In this document: positions 9,450 to 18,077 of the stretch, piece after piece
Numbering within the stretch: position 1 is the first letter of the stretch
Layout of the letters: each line of letters starts with the position of its first letter
Assembly: GCA_039812085.1 (NCBI GenBank)
Contig: JBDHZU010000001.1
Span: 12,415 to 76,414, forward strand
Reading direction: 5' to 3'
Source: JBDHZU01 sp039812085
GTDB taxonomy: Bacteria; Actinomycetota; Actinomycetes; S36-B12; UBA10799
Length of the DNA: 64,000 bases
Made by a program: the position numbers and the translations under genes
The notes under the pieces: generated by a model
Told to the model about the DNA's origin: nothing
Database searches by the model: none
Seen by the model: the letters and a program-made list of their open reading frames with translations, nothing else

Positions 9450-10786
9450 GCCCTCGAACAGTCATCAGCGGGTGGGGCCGGGCGATGCCCGCCGCTTGCG
9501 CGGTAGAAACCCCAGAAAGCCTCGATGCGGTTCGAGACCTGTCCAACCAGTCGGGCGAACTCATTGCTCGTGGACTGGGACGTTCTTACGGAGATGCTGC
9601 CCAGCTATCGGGATCCACTGTCATCGATATGACCCGGCTCAACCGAATCCTGGACTTCAACGAACAAACTGGTGTCGTTGACGTAGAAGCCGGAGTCAGC
9701 ATCGACCACCTCATCCGCACATGCGCAGGACGTGGCTGGTTTGTTCATGTCACTCCTGGCACTCGCTACGTGACGGTGGGCGGAGCGATTGCTTCAGACG
9801 TGCATGGCAAGAGCCATCACGTTGACGGCAGTTTTGGTGCCCACGTCATTGACCTCACCTTGCTCACCGCCGACGGCAGCGTGCGAACCGTCTCTGCCAC
9901 GTCCGATGCAGACATTTTCAACGCCACCGTGGGCGGGATGGGCCTCACCGGAATCGTGCTGTCCGCTCGGCTAGCACTACGACCGATCGAGACCACCCAG
10001 ATGCTCAGCACCACTGAACGATCCGCTGAACTCGACACCTTGATGGCCAGGATGACCGAGCTGGACCAAACCAGCCGCTACACCGTGGCCTGGATCGACA
10101 CCGTGGCTAAGGGCAAGAAGTTCGGCCGTGGACTCATCACGTTTGGCGACCACGCCACCGTCGGCGATCTACCCGTGGGCGCAGACCCGCAGGAACTACA
10201 CCTGCCGCATGTGGCAAGCGTGCCACTCGATCTGCCCACCCGAACCCTCAACCGGGCAAGCGTGCGCGCCTTCAACACCGTGTGGTTCAACAAGGCACCC
10301 AAGACGGCTCGCCCGGCTTTGACTAACTTCGCGGACTTCTTCCACCCACTCGACATGCTGGGAGATTGGAACCGAATCTACGGTCGAACCGGCTTCTTGC
10401 AGTACCAGTTCGTCGTCCCTGATTCGGCCAGCCAACTCATCGCCACCGGAATCGAGGCCATCAATAACACCGGCGCACCCGCCTTCTTGTCCGTGCTGAA
10501 ACGGTTCGGGCCACAAGGCTCCGGATTTCTCAGCTTCCCTTCCCCTGGCTGGACCTTGGCCTTGGACATTCCCGCCCGGCTGTCCCAACTCGGACCAGTA
10601 CTAGATGACCTTGACGAACAGATTGCCGCTGCCGGTGGTCGGGTCTACCTCAGCAAGGACTCCCGACTTCGCCCAGAAGTACTGGCGTCGATGTATCCCC
10701 GACTCGACCAATTCCGACAGGTGCGGGCCCAACTCGACCCGAATCAAAAGTTTCGCAGTGACCTGTCAAACCGCATCGGGATCTGA
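9446..10786 (+). CDS. dprE1: DprE1-like FAD-dependent decaprenylphosphoryl-ribose oxidase
   Basis: Expected to oxidise the 2'-OH of decaprenylphosphoryl-ribose to the keto intermediate, which a DprE2 reductase converts to the arabinose form. Across 446 residues: ARGLGRSYGD (FAD pyrophosphate), VTPGTRYVTVGGAIASDVHGK (flavin; His120 matches His132 of the M. tuberculosis enzyme), HPLDMLGDWNR, GFLQYQF, LSFPSPGW and YLSKDSR (Lys404 matches Lys418). The residue aligned with Cys387, the benzothiazinone target, is Ala372 (GWTLALD). It is coupled to ubiA by a 4-nt overlap. No DprE2 gene follows; a GtrA gene does instead. Confidence 0.88.
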   Translation: MSPRTVISGWGRAMPAACAVETPESLDAVRDLSNQSGELIARGLGRSYGDAAQLSGSTVIDMTRLNRILDFNEQTGVVDVEAGVSIDHLIRTCAGRGWFVHVTPGTRYVTVGGAIASDVHGKSHHVDGSFGAHVIDLTLLTADGSVRTVSATSDADIFNATVGGMGLTGIVLSARLALRPIETTQMLSTTERSAELDTLMARMTELDQTSRYTVAWIDTVAKGKKFGRGLITFGDHATVGDLPVGADPQELHLPHVASVPLDLPTRTLNRASVRAFNTVWFNKAPKTARPALTNFADFFHPLDMLGDWNRIYGRTGFLQYQFVVPDSASQLIATGIEAINNTGAPAFLSVLKRFGPQGSGFLSFPSPGWTLALDIPARLSQLGPVLDDLDEQIAAAGGRVYLSKDSRLRPEVLASMYPRLDQFRQVRAQLDPNQKFRSDLSNRIGI

Positions 10787-10842
10787 CAGGCTGTGCCGAT
10801 TACTCCAATCGGGTGACACTGGGAAGAACCAACGCCATCGGC

Positions 10843-10862
10843 GGTGGAGTTTTCCGTCCACC
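10843..10862. repeat. Short inverted repeat upstream of gtrA gene
   Basis: GGTGGA and TCCACC are separated by 8 bases, between the DprE1-like stop and the GtrA gene. It could be a weak hairpin or an operator; there is no T-run. Confidence 0.25.
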
Positions 10863-10920
10863 TATGCGGGGTATCCCTCAAGTACGAAGCACCTCGAAGA
10901 CCAGAGAAAGAAGCCCGGCC

Positions 10921-11475
10921 GTGTCTGCTGACTCGTACGCCACCGAAATCGCCCCCGTTCGTGGGCGCGTGTCCACCCAAATCGCCGTTCTGCGCGTGTG
11001 GGCCGAGAACATCTACCGCGAAGCGGCCAAATTCGGCGTCATTGGCATCATTGCCATGTTCATCGATCTGGGCATCTTCAACCTGTTGATCCTGACCTCA
11101 TTCGGGCATCGCCCCTTGACCGCAAAGGTCATCTCAGTGGCAGTCGCCACAACCTTCGCTTACTTCGGCAACCGCTACTGGACCTTCCGCGATAGCGAAC
11201 GCACCTCGGTCGCCCGCGAATACATCCTGTTCTTCGTCCTTAACGGCGTCGGCATGATGATCTCGCTGTCAGTGCTGTGGTTCAGCCACTACGCACTGGG
11301 CCTGACCGGTTGGCTGGCCGACAACATCTCCGCCAACATTATTGGCCTGGCACTCGGCACGATCTTCCGCTTCTGGAGCTACCGCAAGTGGGTATTCCTG
11401 AAGGCATCTGAGCCAGTCGAACTGTCCGCTGAAGAACCAGTGGCTATCGATCAGGTCGCCGTCAGCGCCGCCTGA
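10921..11475 (+). CDS. GtrA family membrane protein
   Basis: Small four-helix membrane protein of about 184 residues. GtrA proteins are implicated in flipping or handling polyprenyl-phosphate-linked sugars. Family features are FGVIGIIAMFIDLGIFNLL in helix 1, AYFGNRYWTF after helix 2 and FRFWSYRKWVF after helix 4. I prefer the GTG at 10921 because upstream codons give an unlikely soluble extension; in-frame ATG 10864 is the alternative. Downstream of ubiA-dprE1 it may act on decaprenyl-phosphate-pentose (compare Rv3789); its place near PH protein, birA and accD equally matches Rv3277. Which parallel holds is open. Confidence 0.86.
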   Translation: MSADSYATEIAPVRGRVSTQIAVLRVWAENIYREAAKFGVIGIIAMFIDLGIFNLLILTSFGHRPLTAKVISVAVATTFAYFGNRYWTFRDSERTSVAREYILFFVLNGVGMMISLSVLWFSHYALGLTGWLADNISANIIGLALGTIFRFWSYRKWVFLKASEPVELSAEEPVAIDQVAVSAA

Positions 11476-11493
11476 CTCAAACCAGGTCAAAGC

Positions 11494-11524
11494 ACAAGCA
11501 GAGGCAACTATTTGCTCTGCTTGT
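11494..11524. terminator. Bidirectional hairpin terminator between gtrA and cyclase genes
   Basis: A perfect 10-bp inverted repeat (ACAAGCAGAG / CTCTGCTTGT) with an 11-base loop sits between the convergent GtrA and cyclase genes and spans the cyclase stop. On the plus strand it is followed by a pyrimidine-rich CTTCTTTG stretch. Confidence 0.6.
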
Positions 11525-12599
11525 CTTCTTTGTCCTTGCCCTTGTCTTTCTTGTCTTTGTCTTTCTTCTTTTCTTTGTCGGAGTCTTTCTCGACCTTGGC
11601 GTGAGAGAGCGTCCAAGACCGCATCAGCCCGAAACCACGGATAGGTCGCGGACGAACGGACTTCACCTCGAAGGCTTCGTCCGATTCCAACGCCTCAGCC
11701 GTTTCCCCATCGCACAGCAACGAATTGGGTTTCGCGATGGCAGTCAACCGACTCGCTCGGTTCACCGTCGTCCCGAAAACGTCTCCCATACGGGTAACCA
11801 CCGAACCCGTGGCCAGACCGATCCGCAATTGAGGCAGGTCCTCTTTCTGCTCGCTCATTGCCAGCAACGCCAAGGCGGTTTCTGCCAGATCATGTGCACT
11901 CTCGTTGACGAACAGAACTTCGTCTCCAATGGTCTTGATCAGTCGAGAACCATTAGCGGTCACAACGTCGGTGGCACTAGCCTCGAAATCCACGACAAGC
12001 TGTGCCAAATCGGCATCGTCAATCTCGCGTGATAGCCGAGTAAAGCCCACCAAATCAGCAAATCCCACACTCATGACATCGGTTGGTTCGTCGTTGACTT
12101 CCATCAACGCGATCGCGCGCTCAACGGTGGCTACCGACTGACGTCGCCAGGTGTAAACCAGCAGACGATGGAACGCCGGTTGAATCTTCATCGATTCTTG
12201 GATCAGCGGCCCAAGCTCACCCGGGACGAGCATGCCGTTTTCCGGCAGCACGCCACGCTCGGCAAATACTCGTCCCATGATGTTGTTGACCCACTCGGCC
12301 ATACGAGCGGTTCCCTGGCCAAATGAACGCGACACTTCGATTGCTTGATCCGGGGTGAGATGCCCGCGATCAATCAAACGCGAAACATCTTTGAGCGCCG
12401 CCACATCTTTGGTGGTGAAGTATGGCTCATTTCCGGGGTGAGGAAACCCAAGTGCTCGCCACAGCGTCAATGTCCATTCCGGATCAAGCCCTGCTAACCG
12501 AGCCGCCTGCTCCCCGGTAAATTCGATCGGGGCACCCAGTAGATCGTTGATGAAGTCTTGTGGTGACGGTTCTTTGCCTTTTGCGCCTTTTGCCACCAT
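11508..12599 (-). CDS. Class III adenylate cyclase with N-terminal regulatory domain
   Basis: Predicted to make cAMP from ATP in the cytoplasm. Residues 1-165 form a helical regulatory region like that of the pH-sensing Rv1264 holoenzyme. The catalytic domain at about 175-340 has every key residue: metal Asp182 (FADLVGF) and Asp226 (IGDEVLF), adenine-selecting Lys222 and Asp273 (GDVFG), and transition-state Asn280 and Arg284 (NRASR). The C-terminus is a highly charged Lys/Asp tail of roughly 27 residues. The ATG at 12599 overlaps the stop of the PH-protein gene (TGATG), implying coupling; a longer version from 12671 would overlap it heavily. Confidence 0.85.
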   Translation of the reverse strand: MVAKGAKGKEPSPQDFINDLLGAPIEFTGEQAARLAGLDPEWTLTLWRALGFPHPGNEPYFTTKDVAALKDVSRLIDRGHLTPDQAIEVSRSFGQGTARMAEWVNNIMGRVFAERGVLPENGMLVPGELGPLIQESMKIQPAFHRLLVYTWRRQSVATVERAIALMEVNDEPTDVMSVGFADLVGFTRLSREIDDADLAQLVVDFEASATDVVTANGSRLIKTIGDEVLFVNESAHDLAETALALLAMSEQKEDLPQLRIGLATGSVVTRMGDVFGTTVNRASRLTAIAKPNSLLCDGETAEALESDEAFEVKSVRPRPIRGFGLMRSWTLSHAKVEKDSDKEKKKDKDKKDKGKDKEDKQSK

Positions 12600-13216
12600 C
12601 ACGAAGCCGCAGGAAAATCGGTGGATAGCGGCTGGCTTTGCGGCTGCTGATTCGTCCATTGACGTTGCCAAGCTTCGGTCCGCAACTCAGAAATCTCTCG
12701 GGAGACCCGAGACACCCTGGATACGCCGCGCGCCCGTGCGGGTAGCGCGGCGAAGTCGGTGTGCACGATCAGGGTTCCGTAGCCCCCAATTCGTTGAAAC
12801 AGCGATTGATCGACGGTCACATCACGGATGCGCACAAGCGGAATAATCCATTGATCTCGTTTCCGCGCAGATCGCAGTTCCAGCCGGTCTGTCCGAATGG
12901 TCAGAGCCGATCGCGACCACGCCCAAAACGGCTTAACCACCGCGGCGTAACAAACAATCGCGAATGCACTCCACACCGCGATATGGGCAAGCACAGAAGG
13001 GGCCGACCCATTGGTTAACCACACCTCAGCGGTAGAGGCAGCAAATACGGCAATGGCAACGATTGCCATCAGTCGTAAAGCAATCGGGATCAGAGCCTGA
13101 CCACACGGCCGAATATCGGCAACCAGGGTGGGATCACGAGGGTCACATCCAGGCGTCGCTGGCTCCTCAGCGGGCTCAGCCGCTGGGAGCGCCTTGGTCG
13201 CTTGCCCGGTATCCAC
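12599..13216 (-). CDS. PH domain-containing membrane protein
   Basis: Two hydrophobic segments (about residues 45-100) precede a bacterial PH-like domain (SALTIRTDRLELRSARKRD, VRIRDVTVDQSLFQRIGGYGTLIVHT), the arrangement of YdbS/Rv3278c-type proteins of unknown function. The C-terminus is rich in Arg, Ser and Gln. I choose GTG 13216 because CACGAT lies 6 nt upstream, a leaderless-type signal; a TTG at 13261 is the longest alternative. The gene lies between birA and the cyclase on the minus strand, exactly as Rv3278c neighbours birA. No molecular role can be given beyond probable membrane-associated protein assembly. Confidence 0.8.
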   Translation of the reverse strand: MDTGQATKALPAAEPAEEPATPGCDPRDPTLVADIRPCGQALIPIALRLMAIVAIAVFAASTAEVWLTNGSAPSVLAHIAVWSAFAIVCYAAVVKPFWAWSRSALTIRTDRLELRSARKRDQWIIPLVRIRDVTVDQSLFQRIGGYGTLIVHTDFAALPARARGVSRVSRVSREISELRTEAWQRQWTNQQPQSQPLSTDFPAAS

Positions 13217-13222
13217 TAAGCA

Positions 13223-13228
13223 ATCGTG
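13223..13228 (-). promoter_or_regulatory. Possible -10 element for PH-protein gene
   Basis: CACGAT, a one-mismatch form of TANNNT, sits 6 nt before GTG 13216 and within the short birA-PH gap. No Shine-Dalgarno is present. Confidence 0.3.
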
Positions 13229-13270
13229 GCATGCGGCATTTGAACGGTGCCAACTGAGCAACGAGACAGC

Positions 13271-14089
13271 TCAGGCTGGACGCAGCGTCACCACATCTCC
13301 ACTCGTGATCGTCAGCAATCCACCCACCGTCTCCACGAGCAGATGACCGTCATCGTCGATGTCGTCTGCCAGCCCCACGATGTCTTCTCCATCTGGGCGA
13401 ACAATGCGCACCCGCTGCCCGATGGTCGAACACAACTCGCGGTATTCGGCTGCGATTTCGGCAGGGTTCTTCGCGCATCGATCAATCACGTTGGCTATGA
13501 CACTGGCAAGGACCGCAGCGGCAGATACCTCATCAGCCAGCTCAGGGCGTTCCAACAACAGCGACGTTGCATGCTCCACTGGTCGTTCGGTGGCCGAATT
13601 GCTCAGATTCAGCCCGATTCCTGCCACCGGAACTCCCGCCCGTCGTTCCAGCAGAATCCCGGCCAGTTTTCGGAACCCCATCGTTGATTCCGGGGCATCG
13701 ATGACCACGTCGTTCGGCCATTTGACTGTGGCGGTAACCGACAATTCACGACACGTTGCTGCCACAGCCAGTCCGATGGTCAACGGCGCGAGTGACAACT
13801 GTTCCGGTGTTTTCACCTGGGAGGGATCAAGCACAACTGACATCAGCAATCCACGGCCGGGTGGCGATGTCCAGTCCCGGTCGAGCCGTCCTCGGCCATC
13901 AGTCTGTTCAATCGCGACCACTGTCGTCCACGGGATGACATGGGCGTCTGCCAAGTCCAATGCAACTCGATTAGTGGAATCGACCTGCTGGTGAAGCTGA
14001 ACCAACCGAGCATCTAACCCGCGGCGATTCATCTCGTAAGCAATGTCATTACTTGTTAACGCACGACGTAACGCGACCACCGGCTGCAC
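13271..14089 (-). CDS. birA: Biotin--[acetyl-CoA-carboxylase] ligase
   Basis: Activates biotin as biotinyl-AMP and attaches it to the BCCP lysine, here most likely that of the AccA3 protein encoded at 27258-29015. Signatures are STN near residue 39, [18 protein letters not shown] for adenylate binding, KWPNDVV with the essential Lys, and [10 protein letters not shown]-terminal SH3-like domain ends the 272-residue chain. There is no N-terminal DNA-binding domain, so it is a class I enzyme without repressor function. The GTG start at 14089 has TAACTT 6 nt upstream. It is divergent from accD, its pathway partner. Confidence 0.94.
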   Translation of the reverse strand: MQPVVALRRALTSNDIAYEMNRRGLDARLVQLHQQVDSTNRVALDLADAHVIPWTTVVAIEQTDGRGRLDRDWTSPPGRGLLMSVVLDPSQVKTPEQLSLAPLTIGLAVAATCRELSVTATVKWPNDVVIDAPESTMGFRKLAGILLERRAGVPVAGIGLNLSNSATERPVEHATSLLLERPELADEVSAAAVLASVIANVIDRCAKNPAEIAAEYRELCSTIGQRVRIVRPDGEDIVGLADDIDDDGHLLVETVGGLLTITSGDVVTLRPA

Positions 14090-14095
14090 CCTGCG

Positions 14096-14101
14096 AAGTT
14101 A
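14096..14101 (-). promoter_or_regulatory. -10 element for leaderless birA
   Basis: TAACTT is 6 nt upstream of the GTG at 14089 and there is no Shine-Dalgarno. Confidence 0.5.
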
Positions 14102-14204
14102 CCGCGCGCGTCTGGGCACGGGTTGCTCAATAGCCCGACAACCCACGTTGTTACCGTTTGGACCACCTGTCACCGCCTATTCGTCACCGACTCCAGGAGC
14201 ATTC

Positions 14205-15812
14205 GTGAGCGCAGATCCACAGGACCTTGTCGATGAGTCTGATGCCCTGGACTTGACAACCACCGCCGGTCGAATTGCCGAGTTGGCTCGCCGTCAGGCG
14301 GCGGCAGAACACGCTGCTAGCGACAAGGCCGTCGAAAAACAGCACGCACGTGGCAAGAAGACCGCCCGTGAACGCATCGAAATGCTGCTGGATGAAGACA
14401 GCTTCGTTGAACTCGACGCCTTGAGCCGACACCGTTCACACGCCTTTGGCTTGGAAAAGAAGCGTCCATACGGCGATGGTGTCGTCACGGGTTACGGAAC
14501 CATCGACGGTCGTCCCGTCTGTGTCTTTGCCCAAGACTTCACTGTCTTCGGCGGATCCCTCGGCGAAGTGTTCGGCGAGAAAATCGTCAAGGTGATGGAC
14601 CTGGCGATGAAGACTGGTGTTCCCGTCATCGGCATCAACGACTCCGGCGGTGCTCGTATTCAAGAAGGTGTCGTCTCGCTGGCAAAGTACGGCGACATCT
14701 TCTTGCGCAACGTGCATGCCTCGGGCGTCATCCCGCAGATTTCACTGATCATGGGACCGTGCGCTGGTGGCGCGGTCTATTCCCCAGCAATCACAGACTT
14801 CATCGTGATGGTGGATCAGACCTCACACATGTTCATCACCGGACCAGACGTCATCAAGACAGTCACCGGAGAAGACGTTGAGTTCGAAGAACTCGGCGGT
14901 GCCCGCACCCACAACTCAAAGTCCGGTGTCGCGCACTACATGGGTACCGACGAAGAAGACGCTTTGGAATACGTCAAAGCGGTGCTGAGCTTCCTGCCCA
15001 GTAACAACACCCAAATGCCACCAGCAGACCCGTTCGATGCCGACTTGTCCATCACGGACGAGGATCGAGAGCTCGACACCTTCATCCCAGACTCCGAGAA
15101 CCAGCCCTATGACATGCACACCGTGCTTGAGCATGTGCTGGACGATGCGGACTTTTTGGAAGTACAACCACTATTCGCCCCCAACCTCATCACTGGTTTC
15201 GGTCGGGTAGAAGGCCACCCCGTCGGCATCGTGGCCAACCAACCGATGCAGTTCGCCGGCACCTTGGATATCGACGCTTCCGAGAAAGCATCTCGCTTTG
15301 TCCGTACCTGCGATGCCTTCAATGTTCCGGTACTCACCTTTGTCGACGTGCCCGGCTTCCTGCCCGGTACCGATCAGGAATGGAACGGCATCATTCGCCG
15401 CGGCGCGAAGCTGATCTACGCCTACTGTGAGGCGACCGTCCCCAAGGTGACCGTCATTACCCGCAAGGCATACGGCGGCGCTTACGACGTGATGGGCTCC
15501 AAGCACCTGGGCGGCGATTTGTCGCTGGCATGGCCGACCGCGCAGATTGCTGTCATGGGCGCCTCTGGCGCGCTGAACATCCTGTACCGCAAGGAACTCA
15601 AAGAAGCACAGGATCCGGAAGCTGAGCGCGCTCGCTTGACGACGGAATACAACGAGACGCTGGCGAACCCGTACTTGGCCGCAGAACGTGGCTACGTGGA
15701 TCGCGTGATCATGCCGCATGAGACTCGCACTCAAGTGATCAAGGCCCTGCGAGCGCTTCGCACCAAGCGTGAAGTCCTCCCGCCGAAGAAGCACGGGAAC
15801 ATTCCGCTATGA
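14205..15812 (+). CDS. accD5: Propionyl/acyl-CoA carboxylase beta subunit
   Basis: Carboxyltransferase subunit that moves CO2 from biotin on AccA3 to propionyl-CoA (or acetyl-CoA), giving methylmalonyl-CoA. The 535-residue chain has the two crotonase-like halves: [12 protein letters not shown] and [13 protein letters not shown] with the [12 protein letters not shown] oxyanion region, then [14 protein letters not shown] and [11 protein letters not shown]. Asp428 in AYDVMG matches the Asp (422 in S. coelicolor PccB) that favours propionyl-CoA. AGGAG stands 6 nt before GTG 14205; the longer frame reaching 14043 crosses the birA promoter and is rejected. Coupled to accE by an ATGA overlap. Confidence 0.94.
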   Translation: MSADPQDLVDESDALDLTTTAGRIAELARRQAAAEHAASDKAVEKQHARGKKTARERIEMLLDEDSFVELDALSRHRSHAFGLEKKRPYGDGVVTGYGTIDGRPVCVFAQDFTVFGGSLGEVFGEKIVKVMDLAMKTGVPVIGINDSGGARIQEGVVSLAKYGDIFLRNVHASGVIPQISLIMGPCAGGAVYSPAITDFIVMVDQTSHMFITGPDVIKTVTGEDVEFEELGGARTHNSKSGVAHYMGTDEEDALEYVKAVLSFLPSNNTQMPPADPFDADLSITDEDRELDTFIPDSENQPYDMHTVLEHVLDDADFLEVQPLFAPNLITGFGRVEGHPVGIVANQPMQFAGTLDIDASEKASRFVRTCDAFNVPVLTFVDVPGFLPGTDQEWNGIIRRGAKLIYAYCEATVPKVTVITRKAYGGAYDVMGSKHLGGDLSLAWPTAQIAVMGASGALNILYRKELKEAQDPEAERARLTTEYNETLANPYLAAERGYVDRVIMPHETRTQVIKALRALRTKREVLPPKKHGNIPL

Positions 15813-16039
15813 CCGACGCTGACGAAAGTGCCCCCGAGGCGCAACGTCCACGGTTGCGGGTCATCAGCGGCAACCCCACCCCGGAAGAACTCGCTGCTCT
15901 CGTTGCCGTCGTCGCCGCTGCCAGTAGCGATGAAGAACCACCAGCGGAACCGGTCAACCCGTGGTCGGCACCATCCGGTATGCACCGGCAACCATTGCCC
16001 GCACCGAGCCCTTACGCTTGGTCTCACCCGCTGGGCTGA
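15809..16039 (+). CDS. accE: Acyl-CoA carboxylase epsilon subunit
   Basis: Small 76-residue accessory subunit that stabilises the alpha-beta carboxylase complex in actinobacteria. The hallmark is [22 protein letters not shown] near residues 16-38, followed by a proline-rich, tryptophan-containing tail (NPWSAPSG). It starts inside the accD stop (ATGA) and its 3' end overlaps the convergent maf gene by 16 nt. Sequence conservation in this family is low, but motif plus position make the call firm. Confidence 0.9.
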   Translation: MTDADESAPEAQRPRLRVISGNPTPEELAALVAVVAAASSDEEPPAEPVNPWSAPSGMHRQPLPAPSPYAWSHPLG

Positions 16040-16674
16040 GCAAGCAGACTGAACCAGTCCACCCCGAGTTCGGCGATCAAACGTCGTACGGTTGGCAGGC
16101 TCACTCCAATCACGTTGCTGGGGTCTCCCTCGATTGAGTCCACGAAGGCTCCGCCGATGCCGTCCAGCGTGAATGAACCGGCCACATGCAGCGGTTCGCC
16201 GGTCGCAACGTATGCATCGATCTCCTGTTCGCTCAGTGTTCCGATCCGAACAACCGTGCGACGCACAGCCGACACCTTTTGGCCATCGTCTGCAATCAGG
16301 CAATGACCGGTGATCAGATCCCCTGCTTGTCCGCTCATGTGTCGTAGACGTTGTCGGGCGATGTCTGCCGATCCTGGTTTGCCATAAATCTGACCATCCA
16401 TCAACAGCACCGAATCGCATCCCAAAACAAGCCAGCTATGCGACGTATCAGCAAGCTGTGTGGCGACATCTGTTGCCTTTGACTCAGCAAGGACACCAGC
16501 GAGTTCTTCGGCAGTCATCGCTCGCCCTAGGGCTGCTTCCTGCGCTCGTTGAACGGCCGGTTCATCAACCTCACTGACTTGCACGGTTGGTGACAATCCG
16601 GCGCTCTGGAGCACAGCCAATCGCGCTGGCGATGCGGAAGCCAGCACGAGTTGAGGTCCTTGCGAAGCCTGCAC
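16024..16674 (-). CDS. maf: Maf-like nucleoside triphosphate pyrophosphatase
   Basis: Hydrolyses non-canonical or m5-type nucleoside triphosphates to monophosphates, a pool-cleaning function linked to septum control in some bacteria. Family motifs are LVLASASPARL at the N-terminus, VSEVDEP, GCDSVLLMDGQIYGKP with the catalytic Asp, and GSFTLDGIGGAFVDSIEGDPSNVIGV near the C-terminus. The GTG start at 16674 has AAGGG about 9 nt upstream. The position next to accD-accE is the conserved actinobacterial one (Rv3282). Confidence 0.92.
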   Translation of the reverse strand: MQASQGPQLVLASASPARLAVLQSAGLSPTVQVSEVDEPAVQRAQEAALGRAMTAEELAGVLAESKATDVATQLADTSHSWLVLGCDSVLLMDGQIYGKPGSADIARQRLRHMSGQAGDLITGHCLIADDGQKVSAVRRTVVRIGTLSEQEIDAYVATGEPLHVAGSFTLDGIGGAFVDSIEGDPSNVIGVSLPTVRRLIAELGVDWFSLLAQPSG

Positions 16675-16745
16675 GCCGGTTGCCCTTCTGAGAAATCTGC
16701 GGTACCTACGACCGCTTTGCCACTGAGTTTGGCAGGATCAACCCC

Positions 16746-18074
16746 ATGGTTGACGACCAGCGGCTGCGCCTGACCGTGATTGGCACCGGGTATCTCGGTG
16801 CCGTTCACGCAACTGCCATGGCATCAATCGGGTTCGATGTCCTCGCTATCGACGTCGATGAACGACGCATTTCCATGCTCGACCAGGGCACAGCACCGTT
16901 CTACGAACCGGGGTTCGAGGAATTACTGTCCGAGACGCTGACGACAGGTCGATTGGAATTCACCACCGACTGGGCCCGGGTTGCCGAGCACGGCGATGTC
17001 CACTTCCTGTGTGTGGGCACCCCGCAACGAACCGATGGACCAGGGGCTGATCTCAGCTTTGTCCAGGCGGCAGTCGGAAAACTCGCCCCACTGCTCAACC
17101 GCCAGTGCGTGATTGCGGGCAAGTCCACGGTTCCGGTCGGTACTGCAGCCTGGATAACCGAGCACATCGCCGCGAACAGCCCCGCCCACGATCACATCGA
17201 AGTTGTCTGGAATCCGGAGTTTCTGCGCGAGGGTTTTGCGGTGCAAGACACCTTGCAACCAGACCGGATCGTCCTAGGGTCCGACTCACCTGAAGCACTG
17301 GCGACGATGCGTGAGGTCTACTCATCCATCCTGGAACAAGGCACCCCACTGATCGAGACCACTGCTGCCACAGCGGAACTCGTCAAAGTCGCTGCCAACT
17401 CATTTCTTGCCACCAAAATTTCCTTCATCAATGCGATGGCCGATGTCTGTGAGGTTGCGGGGGCTGATGTCACCGACCTTGCACATGCGATCGGTTATGA
17501 CACCCGCATCGGACACCGATTCCTCGGTGCTGGCCTAGGATTCGGCGGTGGCTGTCTGCCCAAGGACATTCGAGCGTTTAAACACCGCGCGGATGAGTTG
17601 GGGGTCGGCGCCTCATTGCGGTTCCTGCAAGAGGTGGACGATCTCAATACTCGACGACGACGCACTATCGCCGAGCAGGCCGTTGAACTGTGTGATGGCG
17701 ATATTGCCGGTAAGACCGTTGCCTGTTTGGGTGCGGCATTCAAGCCTGACTCCGACGACGTTCGCGATTCTCCGGCATTGACCGTGGCGTCGATTCTGGA
17801 TCGTCATGGAGCAACCGTTCGTGTCTTTGACCCACAAGCACACGAAACCGCTCAGGTCGCTGCACCACATCTACAGATCGTCAAATCGTTAGAGGAAGCA
17901 GCGGTCGATGCCGATATCGTCATGTTGCTCACGGAGTGGAAGCAATTCGTTGCCCTGGACCCGCAGGCGTTCGGAGAAATCGTTGCCAACCGCCGCATCA
18001 TCGATGCACGAAACGCATTAGATCCGGTCGCTTGGCGCGCTGCCGGGTGGGAATACCAAGGAATCGGTCGCTAA
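16746..18074 (+). CDS. ugd: UDP-glucose/GDP-mannose dehydrogenase family protein
   Basis: NAD-dependent four-electron oxidation of a nucleotide sugar to the uronate, most likely UDP-glucose to UDP-glucuronate, for surface glycans. Rossmann motif GTGYLGAVHA near residue 13; EPGFEELL; GTP in the nucleotide loop; catalytic Cys270 in GLGFGGGCLPKD; AFKPDSDDVRDSPA; and C-terminal TEWKQF. The length of 442 residues is standard. AGGA lies about 9 nt before the ATG, and the same stretch reads CAGGAT 7 nt upstream, so RBS and leaderless initiation cannot be separated. UDP-sugar use fits galE and the glycosyltransferases downstream. Confidence 0.92.
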   Translation: MVDDQRLRLTVIGTGYLGAVHATAMASIGFDVLAIDVDERRISMLDQGTAPFYEPGFEELLSETLTTGRLEFTTDWARVAEHGDVHFLCVGTPQRTDGPGADLSFVQAAVGKLAPLLNRQCVIAGKSTVPVGTAAWITEHIAANSPAHDHIEVVWNPEFLREGFAVQDTLQPDRIVLGSDSPEALATMREVYSSILEQGTPLIETTAATAELVKVAANSFLATKISFINAMADVCEVAGADVTDLAHAIGYDTRIGHRFLGAGLGFGGGCLPKDIRAFKHRADELGVGASLRFLQEVDDLNTRRRRTIAEQAVELCDGDIAGKTVACLGAAFKPDSDDVRDSPALTVASILDRHGATVRVFDPQAHETAQVAAPHLQIVKSLEEAAVDADIVMLLTEWKQFVALDPQAFGEIVANRRIIDARNALDPVAWRAAGWEYQGIGR

Positions 18075-18077
18075 CTC

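Noticed and set aside
14120..14144. GGGTTG-N13-CAACCC inverted repeat in the birA-accD gap
   Set aside because: The arms are 6 bp with a long spacer; likely chance, not reported as an operator.
14043..14204. Longer accD reading frame starting at 14043
   Set aside because: It runs through the divergent birA promoter and start; AGGAG before GTG 14205 fixes the start.
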